DNA of 64,000 nucleotides from Micromonospora sp. NBC_00389 (GTDB taxonomy: Bacteria > Actinomycetota > Actinomycetes > Mycobacteriales > Micromonosporaceae). The notes beneath the pieces were generated by a model that did no database searches, was not told where the DNA came from, and was given only the letters and a program-made list of their open reading frames with translations. Position 1 is the stretch's first letter. Each line of letters starts with the position of its first letter. The DNA is taken from positions 4,588,001 through 4,652,000 of the forward strand of contig NZ_CP107947.1 in assembly GCF_036059255.1 (NCBI RefSeq), written 5' to 3'. Below are positions 1 to 8,911 of the stretch, piece after piece. The translations under genes and the position numbers were made by a program.

Positions 1-1689
1 GCCGACGATGACCACGATCGCCAGCGCCCGCAGGGCCACGCTGGTCTCCAGCACGCGGCGCCGAGTCGGGCGGGCCGGCGCGGGTCGGGCCAGCTCCTGG
101 ATCGGCGTGATGTGCCAGTCGGCGGGCAGGCCGCCGAGGAGTTGTTCGAGGCGGACCGACATCTCGACGTACGACAGGGAATCGCCGCCCAGGTCGACGA
201 AGCTGTCGTCAGCGCTGACGCCGGGCTGGTCGAGCAGGTCGGCGTAGAGCCGGCAGAGCTGCTCGGTCCCCACGCCGGGCGCGTCCACGGCGGAGACCGG
301 CGGAGGAGCGGTGGTGAGGGCCTGGACCGCCGCCAGGTCCGGCTTGCCGTTGCCGAGCCGGGGCAGCTCGGCCAGCAGGTGCACCCGGACCACCCGGGCG
401 GGCAGCCCCGCCGCGGCGGCGGCCAGGCGCCGTACCCGCTCGGGCCGGTGACCGCCGGCCGCCGCCACCACCAGCTCGCAATCCGTCCCGACGCAGTACG
501 CCTCGACGCCCGCCACCCGGAGTCGATCCTCCACCCGTCGCGGATCGACCCGTAGGCCGAAGATCTTTACGAAGTCCGCGGTCCGCCCGACGATCTCGTA
601 GAGCCCGTCCGGTCCACGCCGGGCGACGTCCCCGGTGGGCAGCTTCTCGACGGTGCGCCCCAGCGCCAGGTCGCTCGGCCGTTGCGCGTAGCCCAGCATC
701 ACGTTTGGCCCGGCGTAGACCAGCTCGCCCGTGTCCGGCTCGGGCCGGTCCGGCAGCGCGCGCAGCCGGAAGGCCCCGCCCGGGATCGGCACACCGATCG
801 CCTCCGGCCGGCGCTCGGCCAGCTCCGGCGGCAGGTACGCCATCCGGGCGGTGGCCTCGGTCTGGCCGTACATAACGAAGAACCGCCAGCCCTGGCGGCG
901 GCCGAGGGCGGCGTACCGGGCCACCCGCTCCGGGTCGAGCCGGCCCCCGGCCTGGGTGACGTAACGCAGGTGGGGCAGGCGCATCCGGTCGAAGCCGACC
1001 CGGTCCAGCAGGTCGAAGGTGTACGGCACACCCGCCAGGCTGGTGCCGCGCTCGGCCCGGAACAGCTCCCAGAAGCAGCGGTCGGTGACCGAGAGCCCGG
1101 TGAGGATGAGCGCCGCCCCGCGCAGCAGGTGGCTGTTCACCACCGACAGGCCGTAGCAGTAGTGCAGCGGCAGCGTGGTGGCGGCCCGGTCGGTGTCGCG
1201 GATGTCCAGGTACTCGGCGATCGCCTCGGCGTTGGCCTGAAGGTTCGCCGACGAGAGCCGGACCAGCTTGGGTGAGCCGGTCGACCCGGAGGTGCTGAGC
1301 AGCAGCGCCAGGTCGGGGTGCAGCTCGTGCCTGGTGCCCGGGCGCCGCTCGTCCACCACGAGCTGCCCGTCCACGCGGCGGATCACCACGTCCGGGTCGT
1401 ACGCGCGGGTCAGCTCTGTGGTGGCGGGGTTGTGGTCGCCGGGCACCAGCAGCAGGGGATGCCCGCCGGCCAGCGCCGCCAGGTACGCGACCAGCTCGTC
1501 GACCCGGTTCGCGCCGGCAAGCAGCACCAGCCGGCGGGTCGTGCCGAGCCGGGCGGCCAACGAGCCGACTCGCGCGGCGAGCTCGGCGTAGCTCAGCCGG
1601 CCGTCGGCGGTGATCACAGCCGGCCGGTCGCCGTGCCCCGCCAGGGCACGGACGAACAGCGCCGGCCCGATGTCGGGGAGGACGCGCAT
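1..1689 (-). CDS. Adenylation-carrier-membrane acyltransferase fusion (copy 2, truncated by the window edge)
   Basis: Open frame of 563 codons with no stop before the left edge, so the C-terminus lies outside the window. It starts MRVLPDIGPALF and contains an AMP-forming adenylation domain, then a phosphopantetheine carrier domain with the VDLGGDSLSY motif (the Ser carries the arm), then the first hydrophobic segment after RRVLETSVALRALAIV. The order is the same as in the complete paralogue at 5408-8011, where an acyltransferase-3-like membrane domain follows. By family knowledge the first two domains activate an acid as an adenylate and tether it as a thioester; transfer to an acceptor by the membrane part is inferred. 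It lies 98 bp downstream of the ABC ATPase gene on the same strand but has its own iron box 11 bp before the ATG, so it can be transcribed separately under iron limitation. Confidence 0.8.
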   Translation of the reverse strand, partial: MRVLPDIGPALFVRALAGHGDRPAVITADGRLSYAELAARVGSLAARLGTTRRLVLLAGANRVDELVAYLAALAGGHPLLLVPGDHNPATTELTRAYDPDVVIRRVDGQLVVDERRPGTRHELHPDLALLLSTSGSTGSPKLVRLSSANLQANAEAIAEYLDIRDTDRAATTLPLHYCYGLSVVNSHLLRGAALILTGLSVTDRCFWELFRAERGTSLAGVPYTFDLLDRVGFDRMRLPHLRYVTQAGGRLDPERVARYAALGRRQGWRFFVMYGQTEATARMAYLPPELAERRPEAIGVPIPGGAFRLRALPDRPEPDTGELVYAGPNVMLGYAQRPSDLALGRTVEKLPTGDVARRGPDGLYEIVGRTADFVKIFGLRVDPRRVEDRLRVAGVEAYCVGTDCELVVAAAGGHRPERVRRLAAAAAGLPARVVRVHLLAELPRLGNGKPDLAAVQALTTAPPPVSAVDAPGVGTEQLCRLYADLLDQPGVSADDSFVDLGGDSLSYVEMSVRLEQLLGGLPADWHITPIQELARPAPARPTRRRVLETSVALRALAIVVIVG

Positions 1690-1699
1690 GGCCGACAGA

Positions 1700-1718
1700 T
1701 TAGGGCAGCCTCACCTAA
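1700..1718 (-). promoter_or_regulatory. Iron box (IdeR/DmdR-type operator)
   Basis: TTAGGGCAGCCTCACCTAA closely matches the actinobacterial iron-box consensus TTAGGTTAGGCTAACCTAA. It lies 11 bp upstream of the ATG at 1689. In characterised actinobacteria, IdeR/DmdR with Fe(II) binds such sites and represses iron-uptake genes. Regulation here is inferred from sequence and position only. Confidence 0.8.
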
Positions 1719-1787
1719 GAAGAAAGCGGAGGTGGCCTGCGTCATCTCTTGGAAGGCGGGGGACCCGCCGTAGCACCGTCGGACGAG

Positions 1788-2822
1788 TCAGCGTCGAGGG
1801 AATGACCGGACGGGTGCGGGTGCGGCGATACTCACCTTGTCGCCTGGGCGAGGGGCCCTATCGCCGGGGACGCGCGCCACCAGGCGGCTGGTCTGGTCGA
1901 TCAGATCCAGGCGGACCATCGCGTCGGCGCCCTGGTAGGTCACCGACGAGACCAAGGCCGTGGTTTCGGACGGCTCGCCCAGCACGAGTTGCTCGGGTCG
2001 GACCATCACGAGTACGTCGCCGGTGGCTGGCTCGGCCAGGTCGAGCTGGCCCAGGCAGCAGGATACGGTCCGGCCGACGGCGTGTCCACTGAGGAGCATC
2101 GCGTCACCGAGGAACCGGCCGACCTCGGGCGTGGCCGGTGCGCCGTACACGCCGGCCGGGCTGTCGATCTGGGCGAACCGGCCGTCGAACATAACGGCCA
2201 CCTGGTCGGCGAACGACAGCGCCTCGGCTTGGTCGTGTGTCACGAGCACGGTGGTTGCCCCTCGCGCGGCGAGAGCGGCCCGGGTGGCTTCGCGGGTTGC
2301 GGCGCGCAGTGCGGTGTCGAGCGATGAGAACGGCTCGTCGAGCAGGACCACGGATGGTTCACGGGCCAGGGCCCGGGCGAGTGCGACCCGCTGCTGTTGC
2401 CCGCCGGACAGCTCGTCCGGCCGGCGGCGGGCCAGGCTCGGTGACAGGCCGACGAGCTCGAGCAACGGCTCAACCTGGGCCGCTCGACGCCGTTCGGCCC
2501 GCGGCAGCCCGAAGGTGATGTTGCCGGCGACGTCGAGGTGCGGGAAGAGTGCGCCGTCCTGTCGGACGTAACCGATGCCGCGCCGCTCCGGAGCCACCAA
2601 CGCCGGTCCGTCGGTAAGCACCTCGCCGCGTACCTCGATTCGCCCGTGGTCGGGCCGGATGAAACCGGCGATCGCCCGCAGCAGCGTGGTCTTGCCGCTG
2701 CCGGAGGGACCGAGCACCGCGGTGATGCCGCCCGCGGGCACCTGCAGGTCGACTTGGTCAAGTACCGGCGGGCCGCCGTAGCCGACAGTGAGCCCGGTGA
2801 TGGAGATGCCCGCACCGCTCAT
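1788..2822 (-). CDS. Fe(III) ABC transporter ATP-binding protein (FbpC/SfuC-like)
   Basis: 344-residue ABC ATPase. The Walker A GPSGSGKT is near residue 40, the signature is LSGGQQQR, the Walker B VVLLDEPFSSLD, and the switch histidine lies in LVTHDQAEAL. A C-terminal TOBE-like segment of about 110 residues is typical of the FbpC/PotA group. The ATG at 2822 overlaps the permease stop by 4 bp (ATGA), which fixes the start and implies translational coupling. Longer in-frame extensions upstream run through the permease gene and are rejected. It should energise the permease at 2819-4420 with the binding protein at 4404-5429. Iron(III) specificity is inferred from the partner genes and the iron boxes. 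Confidence 0.9.
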   Translation of the reverse strand: MSGAGISITGLTVGYGGPPVLDQVDLQVPAGGITAVLGPSGSGKTTLLRAIAGFIRPDHGRIEVRGEVLTDGPALVAPERRGIGYVRQDGALFPHLDVAGNITFGLPRAERRRAAQVEPLLELVGLSPSLARRRPDELSGGQQQRVALARALAREPSVVLLDEPFSSLDTALRAATREATRAALAARGATTVLVTHDQAEALSFADQVAVMFDGRFAQIDSPAGVYGAPATPEVGRFLGDAMLLSGHAVGRTVSCCLGQLDLAEPATGDVLVMVRPEQLVLGEPSETTALVSSVTYQGADAMVRLDLIDQTSRLVARVPGDRAPRPGDKVSIAAPAPVRSFPRR

Positions 2823-4420
2823 CGCTGGTCCAGGATCTGCCGGCGCAGCAGGATGGTGAGCGGGGCGGACAGGGCGATCATCGCCGCAGCGTAAGGGGCG
2901 CTCGCCACGTAGTCCAACTCGTCGCTGGCCGACCAGAACGCGGTGGCCAGCGTCTCGGTGCCGGTCGGGGCGAGGAGGAGGGTCGCGGTGAGTTCGGTCG
3001 ACGCCGCGAGGAAGACCAGCACGAATCCGGTCAGCGCCGATGGCAACACCAGCGGAAGGACCACCCGGATGAGGGTACGGAGACCGGACAGCCCCAGCGA
3101 ACGTGCTGCCTCGAGGAGTTCGGGTGGAGCCGCGGCCAAGCCGGCTCGCCAGGCGACCATGGCGCGTGGCATGAAGAGCACCGTGTAGGCCAGCACCGCG
3201 AGTGCGGCGCTCTGGTAGACCGGACGGGCCCACTGGACCGCCAGCGTCACCAGCGCCAGCCCGATCACCACCCCGGGAAGTGCGCTCGCCAGGTAGGTCA
3301 CCCGCTCCAGCGCGGTCGCCACTCTAGACGGGTACCGGTGCAGCAGCCACGCGGCGGGCAGCGCGGCGACCGACGCCGCCAGGCCCGCCAGCACCGCGAG
3401 GCCGACCGTCGAACCCGTCGCCGCGAGCAGCGGGCCAACGACCACCGCGCCGGACGTGATCGCCCGCACCAGCCACCGCAGCACCAGCACCAGCGGAACC
3501 AGCAGCGCCAGGCCGACCAGTGCGGCGAGTGCAGCGGACGCGGGGACGGTCCACGCGCCCAGGCGGTACGCGACGGGACGCTGCCGGGCGCCGGCGCCCA
3601 TCCGGGCGATCCGTGCGCGGCCGCGCAGCGGCACCTCGAGGGTCAGCAGGCCGATGCAGAGCACCACCAGTACGGCGGCCAGCAGACTGCCGGCGGCGTT
3701 GCTGAACCCGACCGAGAACTGCTGGAGGATCGCGGTGGTGAAGGTGGGGAACCGCATCATCTGCAGGACGCCGAACTCGGCCAGCAGGTGCAGGGCCACC
3801 AGCAGCGCACCGCCGGTGATGGCCGGTCGCAACTGCGGCATCGCCACCCGCAGTACCGCTCCCAGACTGGATGCGCCAAGCGACCGCGCGGCATCCAGGT
3901 GCCCCTGGTCGAGCGCCCGCAGCAAGGCCGCGGCCGGCAGGAAGACGAACGGATAGTAGGCCAGGGCGGTGATGAACACCGCGCCACCCAGTCCCTGGAC
4001 CTCCGGCAGCACCGATGTCCAGGCGTAGCTGCTGACGAAGGCCGGGATGGCGAGCGGTGCCAGGAGCAGCGTGCGCCATGTGCCGGCGCCCGGCAGGGTC
4101 GTTCGCTCCACCAGCCAGGCCGCACCACAGCCCAGCAGCACGGTGATCGGAACGGTCAGCAGGACCAGGAGCATGGTGTTGCCGAGCAGTTCGGCCGTCC
4201 TCGGCCGCAGCAGCAGCCTCGACGCCTCGTCGCCCGCGGCAGAAGCCTGACTGATCACGACCAGGACCGGCAGGACCATCACGGCCGCGACCAGGCCCGC
4301 GGCCGCCACGACAATCCACGGCATCCGGGCGGACCGGCGGGTGCGTACGACTGGCCGGGGCGCTACCGGTTCGTCGTACGCGGCGGCGGGCGACTCGCGA
4401 AGGTCAGAGGATGCCGACAT
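2819..4420 (-). CDS. Fe(III) ABC transporter permease, two fused domains (FbpB/SfuB-like)
   Basis: 533-residue membrane protein with about 12 transmembrane segments, arranged as two homologous permease halves as in FbpB/SfuB/HitB. Each half carries an EAA-type ATPase-contact loop: LDAARSLGASSLG in the first and LEAARSLGLSGLRT in the second. A short charged cytoplasmic N-terminus (residues 1-33) precedes the first segment. It overlaps the binding-protein gene by 17 bp upstream and the ATPase by 4 bp downstream, so the three are one translationally linked unit. The family exchanges free or loosely chelated ferric iron across the inner membrane; that substrate is a family inference. Confidence 0.9.
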   Translation of the reverse strand: MSASSDLRESPAAAYDEPVAPRPVVRTRRSARMPWIVVAAAGLVAAVMVLPVLVVISQASAAGDEASRLLLRPRTAELLGNTMLLVLLTVPITVLLGCGAAWLVERTTLPGAGTWRTLLLAPLAIPAFVSSYAWTSVLPEVQGLGGAVFITALAYYPFVFLPAAALLRALDQGHLDAARSLGASSLGAVLRVAMPQLRPAITGGALLVALHLLAEFGVLQMMRFPTFTTAILQQFSVGFSNAAGSLLAAVLVVLCIGLLTLEVPLRGRARIARMGAGARQRPVAYRLGAWTVPASAALAALVGLALLVPLVLVLRWLVRAITSGAVVVGPLLAATGSTVGLAVLAGLAASVAALPAAWLLHRYPSRVATALERVTYLASALPGVVIGLALVTLAVQWARPVYQSAALAVLAYTVLFMPRAMVAWRAGLAAAPPELLEAARSLGLSGLRTLIRVVLPLVLPSALTGFVLVFLAASTELTATLLLAPTGTETLATAFWSASDELDYVASAPYAAAMIALSAPLTILLRRQILDQR

Positions 4421-5429
4421 CGGTCATCAGTTCATTCACCTTGTCGGAGTTGAGCGTGAAGGGGTCGACCGGCGGCGCCTGCAGGCTGTTCAACGGCGGC
4501 AGCGCGGGCGCCGAGGCGACACCGCTGCCCACGGCGTACTCCATCGACTGGGAGTCGACCAGCACCTGCTGCCCGGCCTTGCTGGTGATGAAGGTCAGGA
4601 ACTTGTGGGCCTCGGTCGGCTTCTTCGTCCCGGCCAGCACAGCGCCTCCGGACAGCGACACGAACGCGCCGGGGTCCTGGTTGCGGAAGTAGTGCAGGGC
4701 CGTGTTGGCGCTGCCTTCCTTGGTGCCGGCCTGGTCCCGATACCAGTAGTAGTGGTAGATCACGCCGCACTCGATCTCACCGGCATTGACCGACTTCATG
4801 GTGGCGATGTTGTTCTGCAGCACCCGGGCGTTGGACTTCAGACCCTTCAGCCAATCAGTGGTCTTCTGCTCGCCCTGACCGGCGAGCATGCCCGCGACGA
4901 TGGCCTGGAAGTCCGCGCCACCGGGGGCACACCCCCAGCGGTCCTTCCATTGCGGGGCGGCGAGATCCATCAGCGACTTCGGCAGGTCGGCCTTGTCGAG
5001 TTTGGCGGTGTTGTAGACCAGCACGGTGGACCGGGCGGCGATCGAGGTCCACGACTTCGACGACGGAGTCAGGTGGGCCGGCACCTGCCGCCGGGTCGCC
5101 TCGTCCAGCGGGGCGAGCAGCTTGTTCCGCTCGACCAGCGTCATCGCCGGACTGTTCTCGGTGAGGAACACGTCGGCCGGCGACGCGGAGCCCTCGGCCA
5201 CGATCTGATGACCCATCGAGGCGTCGGAGCCCTTGCGGACCTGCACCTTGATGCCGGTCGCCGAGGTGAACGCCTCGGCCCACGCCTTGGTGAGGTTCTC
5301 GTGCTGCGCGGAGTAGACCTGCAGCGAAGCGGGGTCGGCCTCGTACCCGTCCTCGGATTTCGACCCGCACCCCACCAGGCCCACCGCCCCGATGGCGCCC
5401 AGGCCGGTCAGGAACGTGCGTCGACGCAT
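4404..5429 (-). CDS. Fe(III)-type periplasmic-binding lipoprotein (FbpA-like)
   Basis: 341 residues beginning MRRRTFLTGLGAIG. The lipobox-type GLVGC places the modified Cys at residue 21, and the Arg-rich start also resembles a Tat signal. The mature part has the extracellular solute-binding fold of the FbpA/SfuA group, with YSAQHENLTKAW near the N-terminus, ADVFLTENSPA in the middle, and a Tyr-rich GVIYHYYWYRD that resembles the iron-ligand tyrosine pair of FbpA proteins. It overlaps the fusion gene upstream by 22 bp and the permease gene downstream by 17 bp. Its position after an iron-box-controlled biosynthetic-type gene suggests it captures iron or an iron complex. The complex is unknown. 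Confidence 0.9.
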   Translation of the reverse strand: MRRRTFLTGLGAIGAVGLVGCGSKSEDGYEADPASLQVYSAQHENLTKAWAEAFTSATGIKVQVRKGSDASMGHQIVAEGSASPADVFLTENSPAMTLVERNKLLAPLDEATRRQVPAHLTPSSKSWTSIAARSTVLVYNTAKLDKADLPKSLMDLAAPQWKDRWGCAPGGADFQAIVAGMLAGQGEQKTTDWLKGLKSNARVLQNNIATMKSVNAGEIECGVIYHYYWYRDQAGTKEGSANTALHYFRNQDPGAFVSLSGGAVLAGTKKPTEAHKFLTFITSKAGQQVLVDSQSMEYAVGSGVASAPALPPLNSLQAPPVDPFTLNSDKVNELMTDVGIL

Positions 5430-8011
5430 GTCATGTCCTCTCTCACGAATTGCTTCGCCGCCACGTGGCGACGGATGACTGCGGCCGGAGGCGGAGGCGA
5501 CAGCCGCCGGCGCAGGACGTGCTTACCGACCGCACAGAACCCCAGGCCGGCGGCGATCGCGGCCGCGAACTGGATGATCGGAGAGCCGAAGAACGCGAAC
5601 ACCTGGAACTGCACGAGGTAGATGTGCAGCGAGGCGGCCGCCAGTGCGCCGAGCGGACGGACGAGCAGCCGCGGCACCGGTAGCACGGGCACGAGCGCCA
5701 GCAACGTGAGCCCGCCCATGATGGTCAGGTTGCGTGCGGGGTCCCCGGCGAAGAAGCCAAAGGCGGCGCCTGCGGCGACCGCTGTCGTGACGAGTCGGCG
5801 CCGCCGGCTGTCGGCCGCCGCCATCGCGACTCCCGACAGGAACAGCCACGCCACCGTGCCGGGGAGACCACGCAGCGGGCCGTCGTACAACGCGAGCACC
5901 AGATAGCGAGGCACCAGCAGCACGGCCACGGCGCCCATCGCGGTACGCCAGGCGTCGGCGCCGTAGGCGGCCCGCAGCCACGGAACAGCCAGCACCGCGA
6001 CCGTGGCGACCATGATCACCAGGTAGGCCTCGACGAACCAGAAGTCGTTGATGTCCCGCGGCCGGGCGAGCCAGTGCACCAGCGCGACGTTCGACCAGTG
6101 GACCGTTCCGAACCCGAACAGCATCACCGCCGCGACGGTCACCGCCGGGACGACCACCCCGACCGCGATCCGGGCGGTCCGCCGCAGGCGCTCCGCCGTC
6201 GTCGGCGAGGAGAGGACGTACCGGGCGAACAGGAAGCCGGCGACCGCGAGCAGGATGTGCGCTCCGCCGGGCAGCCGGAACAGGCCGACATGACTGCCGC
6301 AGATCGCCACCACGGCCACGCCGCGCAGGACGACGGTCGTCTCGACCCGCCGCACCAGCGGGTGACGCCACCGGGAACGTGGCAGCCGGTCGGCGAGCGC
6401 GACCAGGTCGCGCACCGGCCGGTGGTGCCAGTCGGACGGCAGATCACCGAGCAACCGCGTCAGGCCGACGGACGCCACGACGTGGCTGAAGGAGTCCCCG
6501 CCGAGCTCGACGAACGACCGATCGGGGTCGACGCCACCGCGGCCGACGAGCGGCTCCAGTACGGCGACCACCGCGGCGGCGGTCTCTGCGTTCTGGCCGG
6601 AGGTCTCGGTGACGTGTAGGTCGGCGCTGCCCCGGCGGTCGAGTTTGCCGTTTGGCAACAGCGGGAGGTCGTCGACCGCGCGGACCGAGATCACCGACCG
6701 GCTGAGACCGGAGACCTGGGCGGCCTGGTCACGAACCTCGTCGGGGGACTGCTCGCAGCGCCGATAGGTGACCTGAAGCTGGTCGTCGCGGCCGGTGACG
6801 CAGGACTGCAGCCCCTGGCCGCGCAGGGAGCGCTCGACCTGGCCGAGGTCGATCCGGATTCCCATGATCTTCACGAAATCGGACCGCCGTCCGACGATCC
6901 GGACCAGCCCGTCCGCGTCGATCCGCGCCAGGTCGCCGGTCCGAAGCTCGGTGTGCATCCGACCCAGGGCCAGGTCGTCGGGCTGCTCGGCGTACCCGAG
7001 CATGACGCCCGGACCCGTGAACACGAGCTCGCCGACCGGGCCGTCGGGTGAACCCACCGCTTCGTCGATTCCGGCCGCGTCGAGCCGGAACGCCGACCCG
7101 ACGATCGGCCATCCCACCGCATCGGGGTATCGCTCCGACAACTCGGGTGGCAACACGGCCATCCGCGCGGTCGCCTCGGTCTGGCCGTACATCACCGCCA
7201 TTCCCCAGCCGGCCGCGTGACCCCGAGCGGCGAGCTCTCGCACCCGCGCGGGCGGCAACGCGCCGCCGGCCTGGGCGAGCAACCGGAGCGAAGGCAGATG
7301 ATCCAGCACGCCCTGGACGTCGAGCAGATCCACCACGTGCGGCGTGGCGGCGACCACGGTCACCCGGTCGCGGCGCAGATCGTCGGCGAAGCCGGGGTCG
7401 GCCACCGACCCGGGCCGCAGCACTGTGGTGGCACCGGCGCGGAGTTGGGCGTGCAGCACCGACAGCCCGAAGCAGTAATGCAGTGGTAGCGAGGTGATCG
7501 CACGGTCGGCCGGTGTAATCGACAGCGCGGCCGCGATCGCCTCGGCGTTGCTGAGCACGTTGCTGTGGCTGAGCCGAACCAGCTTGGGTGATCCGGTGCT
7601 GCCCGACGTACTGAGCAGCAGCGCCAGATCCGGATGCAGGAGGTGCCGCGGTTCATAGGTGTCGCTGCTCGGCGTTGCGGTCGCGAAGGTGCCATCCGGA
7701 TGGAGCCACAGGTCGGGCTGGTAGACCGCGGTGATCGACTGATGATCAGGCGGGGTGATCAGTGCCACGTGCCCGGCCGACAGCACCGCCAGATAGCCGA
7801 GGACCAGGTCGCGATGCGGGGCCAGCGGCACGTGCACGAGCCGCCGACCAGCCTGTGCTGACGGCAGGCTGGCCGCGAGCGCAGCCACCCGATCGGCCAG
7901 TTCCCCGTAACTGAGAAGGCCGGCGGAGTCGATCAGGGCAGGGCGGTGCGCGTCGGCCGTGTCGGATACCGGGACGGCGGCGCGTACCCGCCGGGGATCC
8001 AGCAGAGACAC
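5408..8011 (-). CDS. Adenylation-carrier-membrane acyltransferase fusion (copy 1)
   Basis: 867 residues from a GTG start. Residues about 20-470 are an AMP-forming ligase with LLLSTSGSTGSPKL (A3), MYGQTEATARM (A5), RTGDLARIDADGLVRI (A7) and the catalytic LPNGKLDRR (A10). A carrier domain follows with VELGGDSFSH. The C-terminal 280 residues form about 10 transmembrane helices that start VVLRGVAVVAICGSHVG and resemble acyltransferase-3/OafA proteins, in which an early His is catalytic. The longest frame would start at 8059, but the iron box (8013-8031) would then be coding; the GTG at 8011 begins 2 bp after the box and gives a normal ligase N-terminus, so a leaderless message is likely. It is the first gene of the Fe(III) ABC operon. 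The inferred role is loading an acyl group and transferring it at the membrane. The product is unknown. Confidence 0.85.
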   Translation of the reverse strand: MSLLDPRRVRAAVPVSDTADAHRPALIDSAGLLSYGELADRVAALAASLPSAQAGRRLVHVPLAPHRDLVLGYLAVLSAGHVALITPPDHQSITAVYQPDLWLHPDGTFATATPSSDTYEPRHLLHPDLALLLSTSGSTGSPKLVRLSHSNVLSNAEAIAAALSITPADRAITSLPLHYCFGLSVLHAQLRAGATTVLRPGSVADPGFADDLRRDRVTVVAATPHVVDLLDVQGVLDHLPSLRLLAQAGGALPPARVRELAARGHAAGWGMAVMYGQTEATARMAVLPPELSERYPDAVGWPIVGSAFRLDAAGIDEAVGSPDGPVGELVFTGPGVMLGYAEQPDDLALGRMHTELRTGDLARIDADGLVRIVGRRSDFVKIMGIRIDLGQVERSLRGQGLQSCVTGRDDQLQVTYRRCEQSPDEVRDQAAQVSGLSRSVISVRAVDDLPLLPNGKLDRRGSADLHVTETSGQNAETAAAVVAVLEPLVGRGGVDPDRSFVELGGDSFSHVVASVGLTRLLGDLPSDWHHRPVRDLVALADRLPRSRWRHPLVRRVETTVVLRGVAVVAICGSHVGLFRLPGGAHILLAVAGFLFARYVLSSPTTAERLRRTARIAVGVVVPAVTVAAVMLFGFGTVHWSNVALVHWLARPRDINDFWFVEAYLVIMVATVAVLAVPWLRAAYGADAWRTAMGAVAVLLVPRYLVLALYDGPLRGLPGTVAWLFLSGVAMAAADSRRRRLVTTAVAAGAAFGFFAGDPARNLTIMGGLTLLALVPVLPVPRLLVRPLGALAAASLHIYLVQFQVFAFFGSPIIQFAAAIAAGLGFCAVGKHVLRRRLSPPPPAAVIRRHVAAKQFVREDMTCVDARS

Positions 8012-8012
8012 G

Positions 8013-8031
8013 GTAGGTGAGGCTAACCTAA
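8013..8031. promoter_or_regulatory. Iron box between divergent fusion gene and PPTase gene
   Basis: GTAGGTGAGGCTAACCTAA differs from the iron-box consensus at only a few positions. It sits 1-2 bp before the GTG of the leftward fusion gene (8011) and 7 bp before the GTG of the rightward PPTase gene (8038). One IdeR/DmdR-type site could therefore repress both directions, and both messages are probably leaderless or nearly so. Confidence 0.85.
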
Positions 8032-8037
8032 TCAAGT

Positions 8038-8601
8038 GTGGCTGTCCAACCGTCGACAACGAGCAAGATCACGGTGTTTACCGTGGGTTTGACGAGGGCG
8101 CACGTCGGATTGCTGGACCTGCTCGACCACCGTGAGCGGCAGCGCGTGAATCGCACCGTAGCTGAGGCGGATCGCGCTCGGTTCATGCTCGGAGCGGCGC
8201 TGCTGCGCACCGTCACCGGCTCAATGCTCGACCTCCCGACTGAGGCGGTGACGGTGGACCGTACGTGCTCGCAATGCGCCCGCTGGCACGGCCAGCCGAG
8301 GCTGCCCGGCACGACATTGGAGATGTCCGTGTCGCACAGCGGCGCGGTGGTGACCGTTGCCGCCCTGCCCGGCGGCGGGCGGGTCGGGATCGACGTCGAG
8401 CGGACCGGTGATCGGCCGGTGCGGGAGGTAGTCGCCTGGACAATCGCAGAAGCCCAGTTCAAAGCCGGTGGCGGATCGGGCCTGACACTCCACCGGCTGC
8501 CGCCCCCGGCGCCTCGGCACGTGCTGACCTTGGCTACCAACCGGGCCGCGGCCACGGTCGAGGTGGTCGACGCGACGACCCTGCTGCCGCCGTATACATG
8601 A
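8038..8601 (+). CDS. 4'-phosphopantetheinyl transferase, Sfp-like
   Basis: 187 residues. It has the core motifs of Sfp-type transferases: MSVSHSGAVVTVA, then GRVGIDVER with the Mg-binding Asp and Glu, then WTIAEAQFKAGG, which corresponds to the usual W-x-x-KEA-x-x-K motif. The reaction moves phosphopantetheine from CoA to the Ser of carrier domains. The divergent neighbour and its paralogue both have GGDS carrier sites, so they are the obvious substrates. The start is the GTG just beyond the iron box. At 187 residues it is at the short end of the family, mostly because of a short C-terminus. Confidence 0.85.
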   Translation: MAVQPSTTSKITVFTVGLTRAHVGLLDLLDHRERQRVNRTVAEADRARFMLGAALLRTVTGSMLDLPTEAVTVDRTCSQCARWHGQPRLPGTTLEMSVSHSGAVVTVAALPGGGRVGIDVERTGDRPVREVVAWTIAEAQFKAGGGSGLTLHRLPPPAPRHVLTLATNRAAATVEVVDATTLLPPYT

Positions 8602-8911
8602 TGGCAACCCGACCCCGGACGGCGGCATAAGTGACCGATCGGGGCGCTCGTTCATCTCCAACGACCTTCTCAACCGGGCGCTGGATGGCAGAGTCGGCGA
8701 GCGGTGGCGGCACGGATCGTGACAAGGCCGGTTCCCGCTGATCTTGTTACAACGCAGCCAGACCGGGCTGATCTCTGTCGCGGCGATTCCAATCCGGTAT
8801 CCCGGGGCGGTGGCGGTCCCGCGTTGGCCAACGGGCACTTCTACGACCGATGCGGTGCGCGGGTGCTGTACCCGCTGCCGGTCTGCTGCCCCGGGGGGAG
8901 CGCTGCGGATA
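8602..8911. other. Intergenic region, no gene seen
   Basis: About 310 bp between the PPTase and MFS genes. No convincing coding frame, tRNA or iron box was found. A purine-rich ribosome-binding site (GGGGGGAG, 8893-8900) belongs to the MFS gene. Confidence 0.5.

Noticed and set aside
2823..3233. N-terminal extension of the ABC ATPase
   Set aside because: It lies inside the permease gene, is Arg/Pro-rich and is ruled out by the ATGA junction at 2819-2822.
8012..8059. Sixteen-residue N-terminal extension of the fusion protein
   Set aside because: It would place the iron box in coding sequence and overlap the divergent PPTase start.
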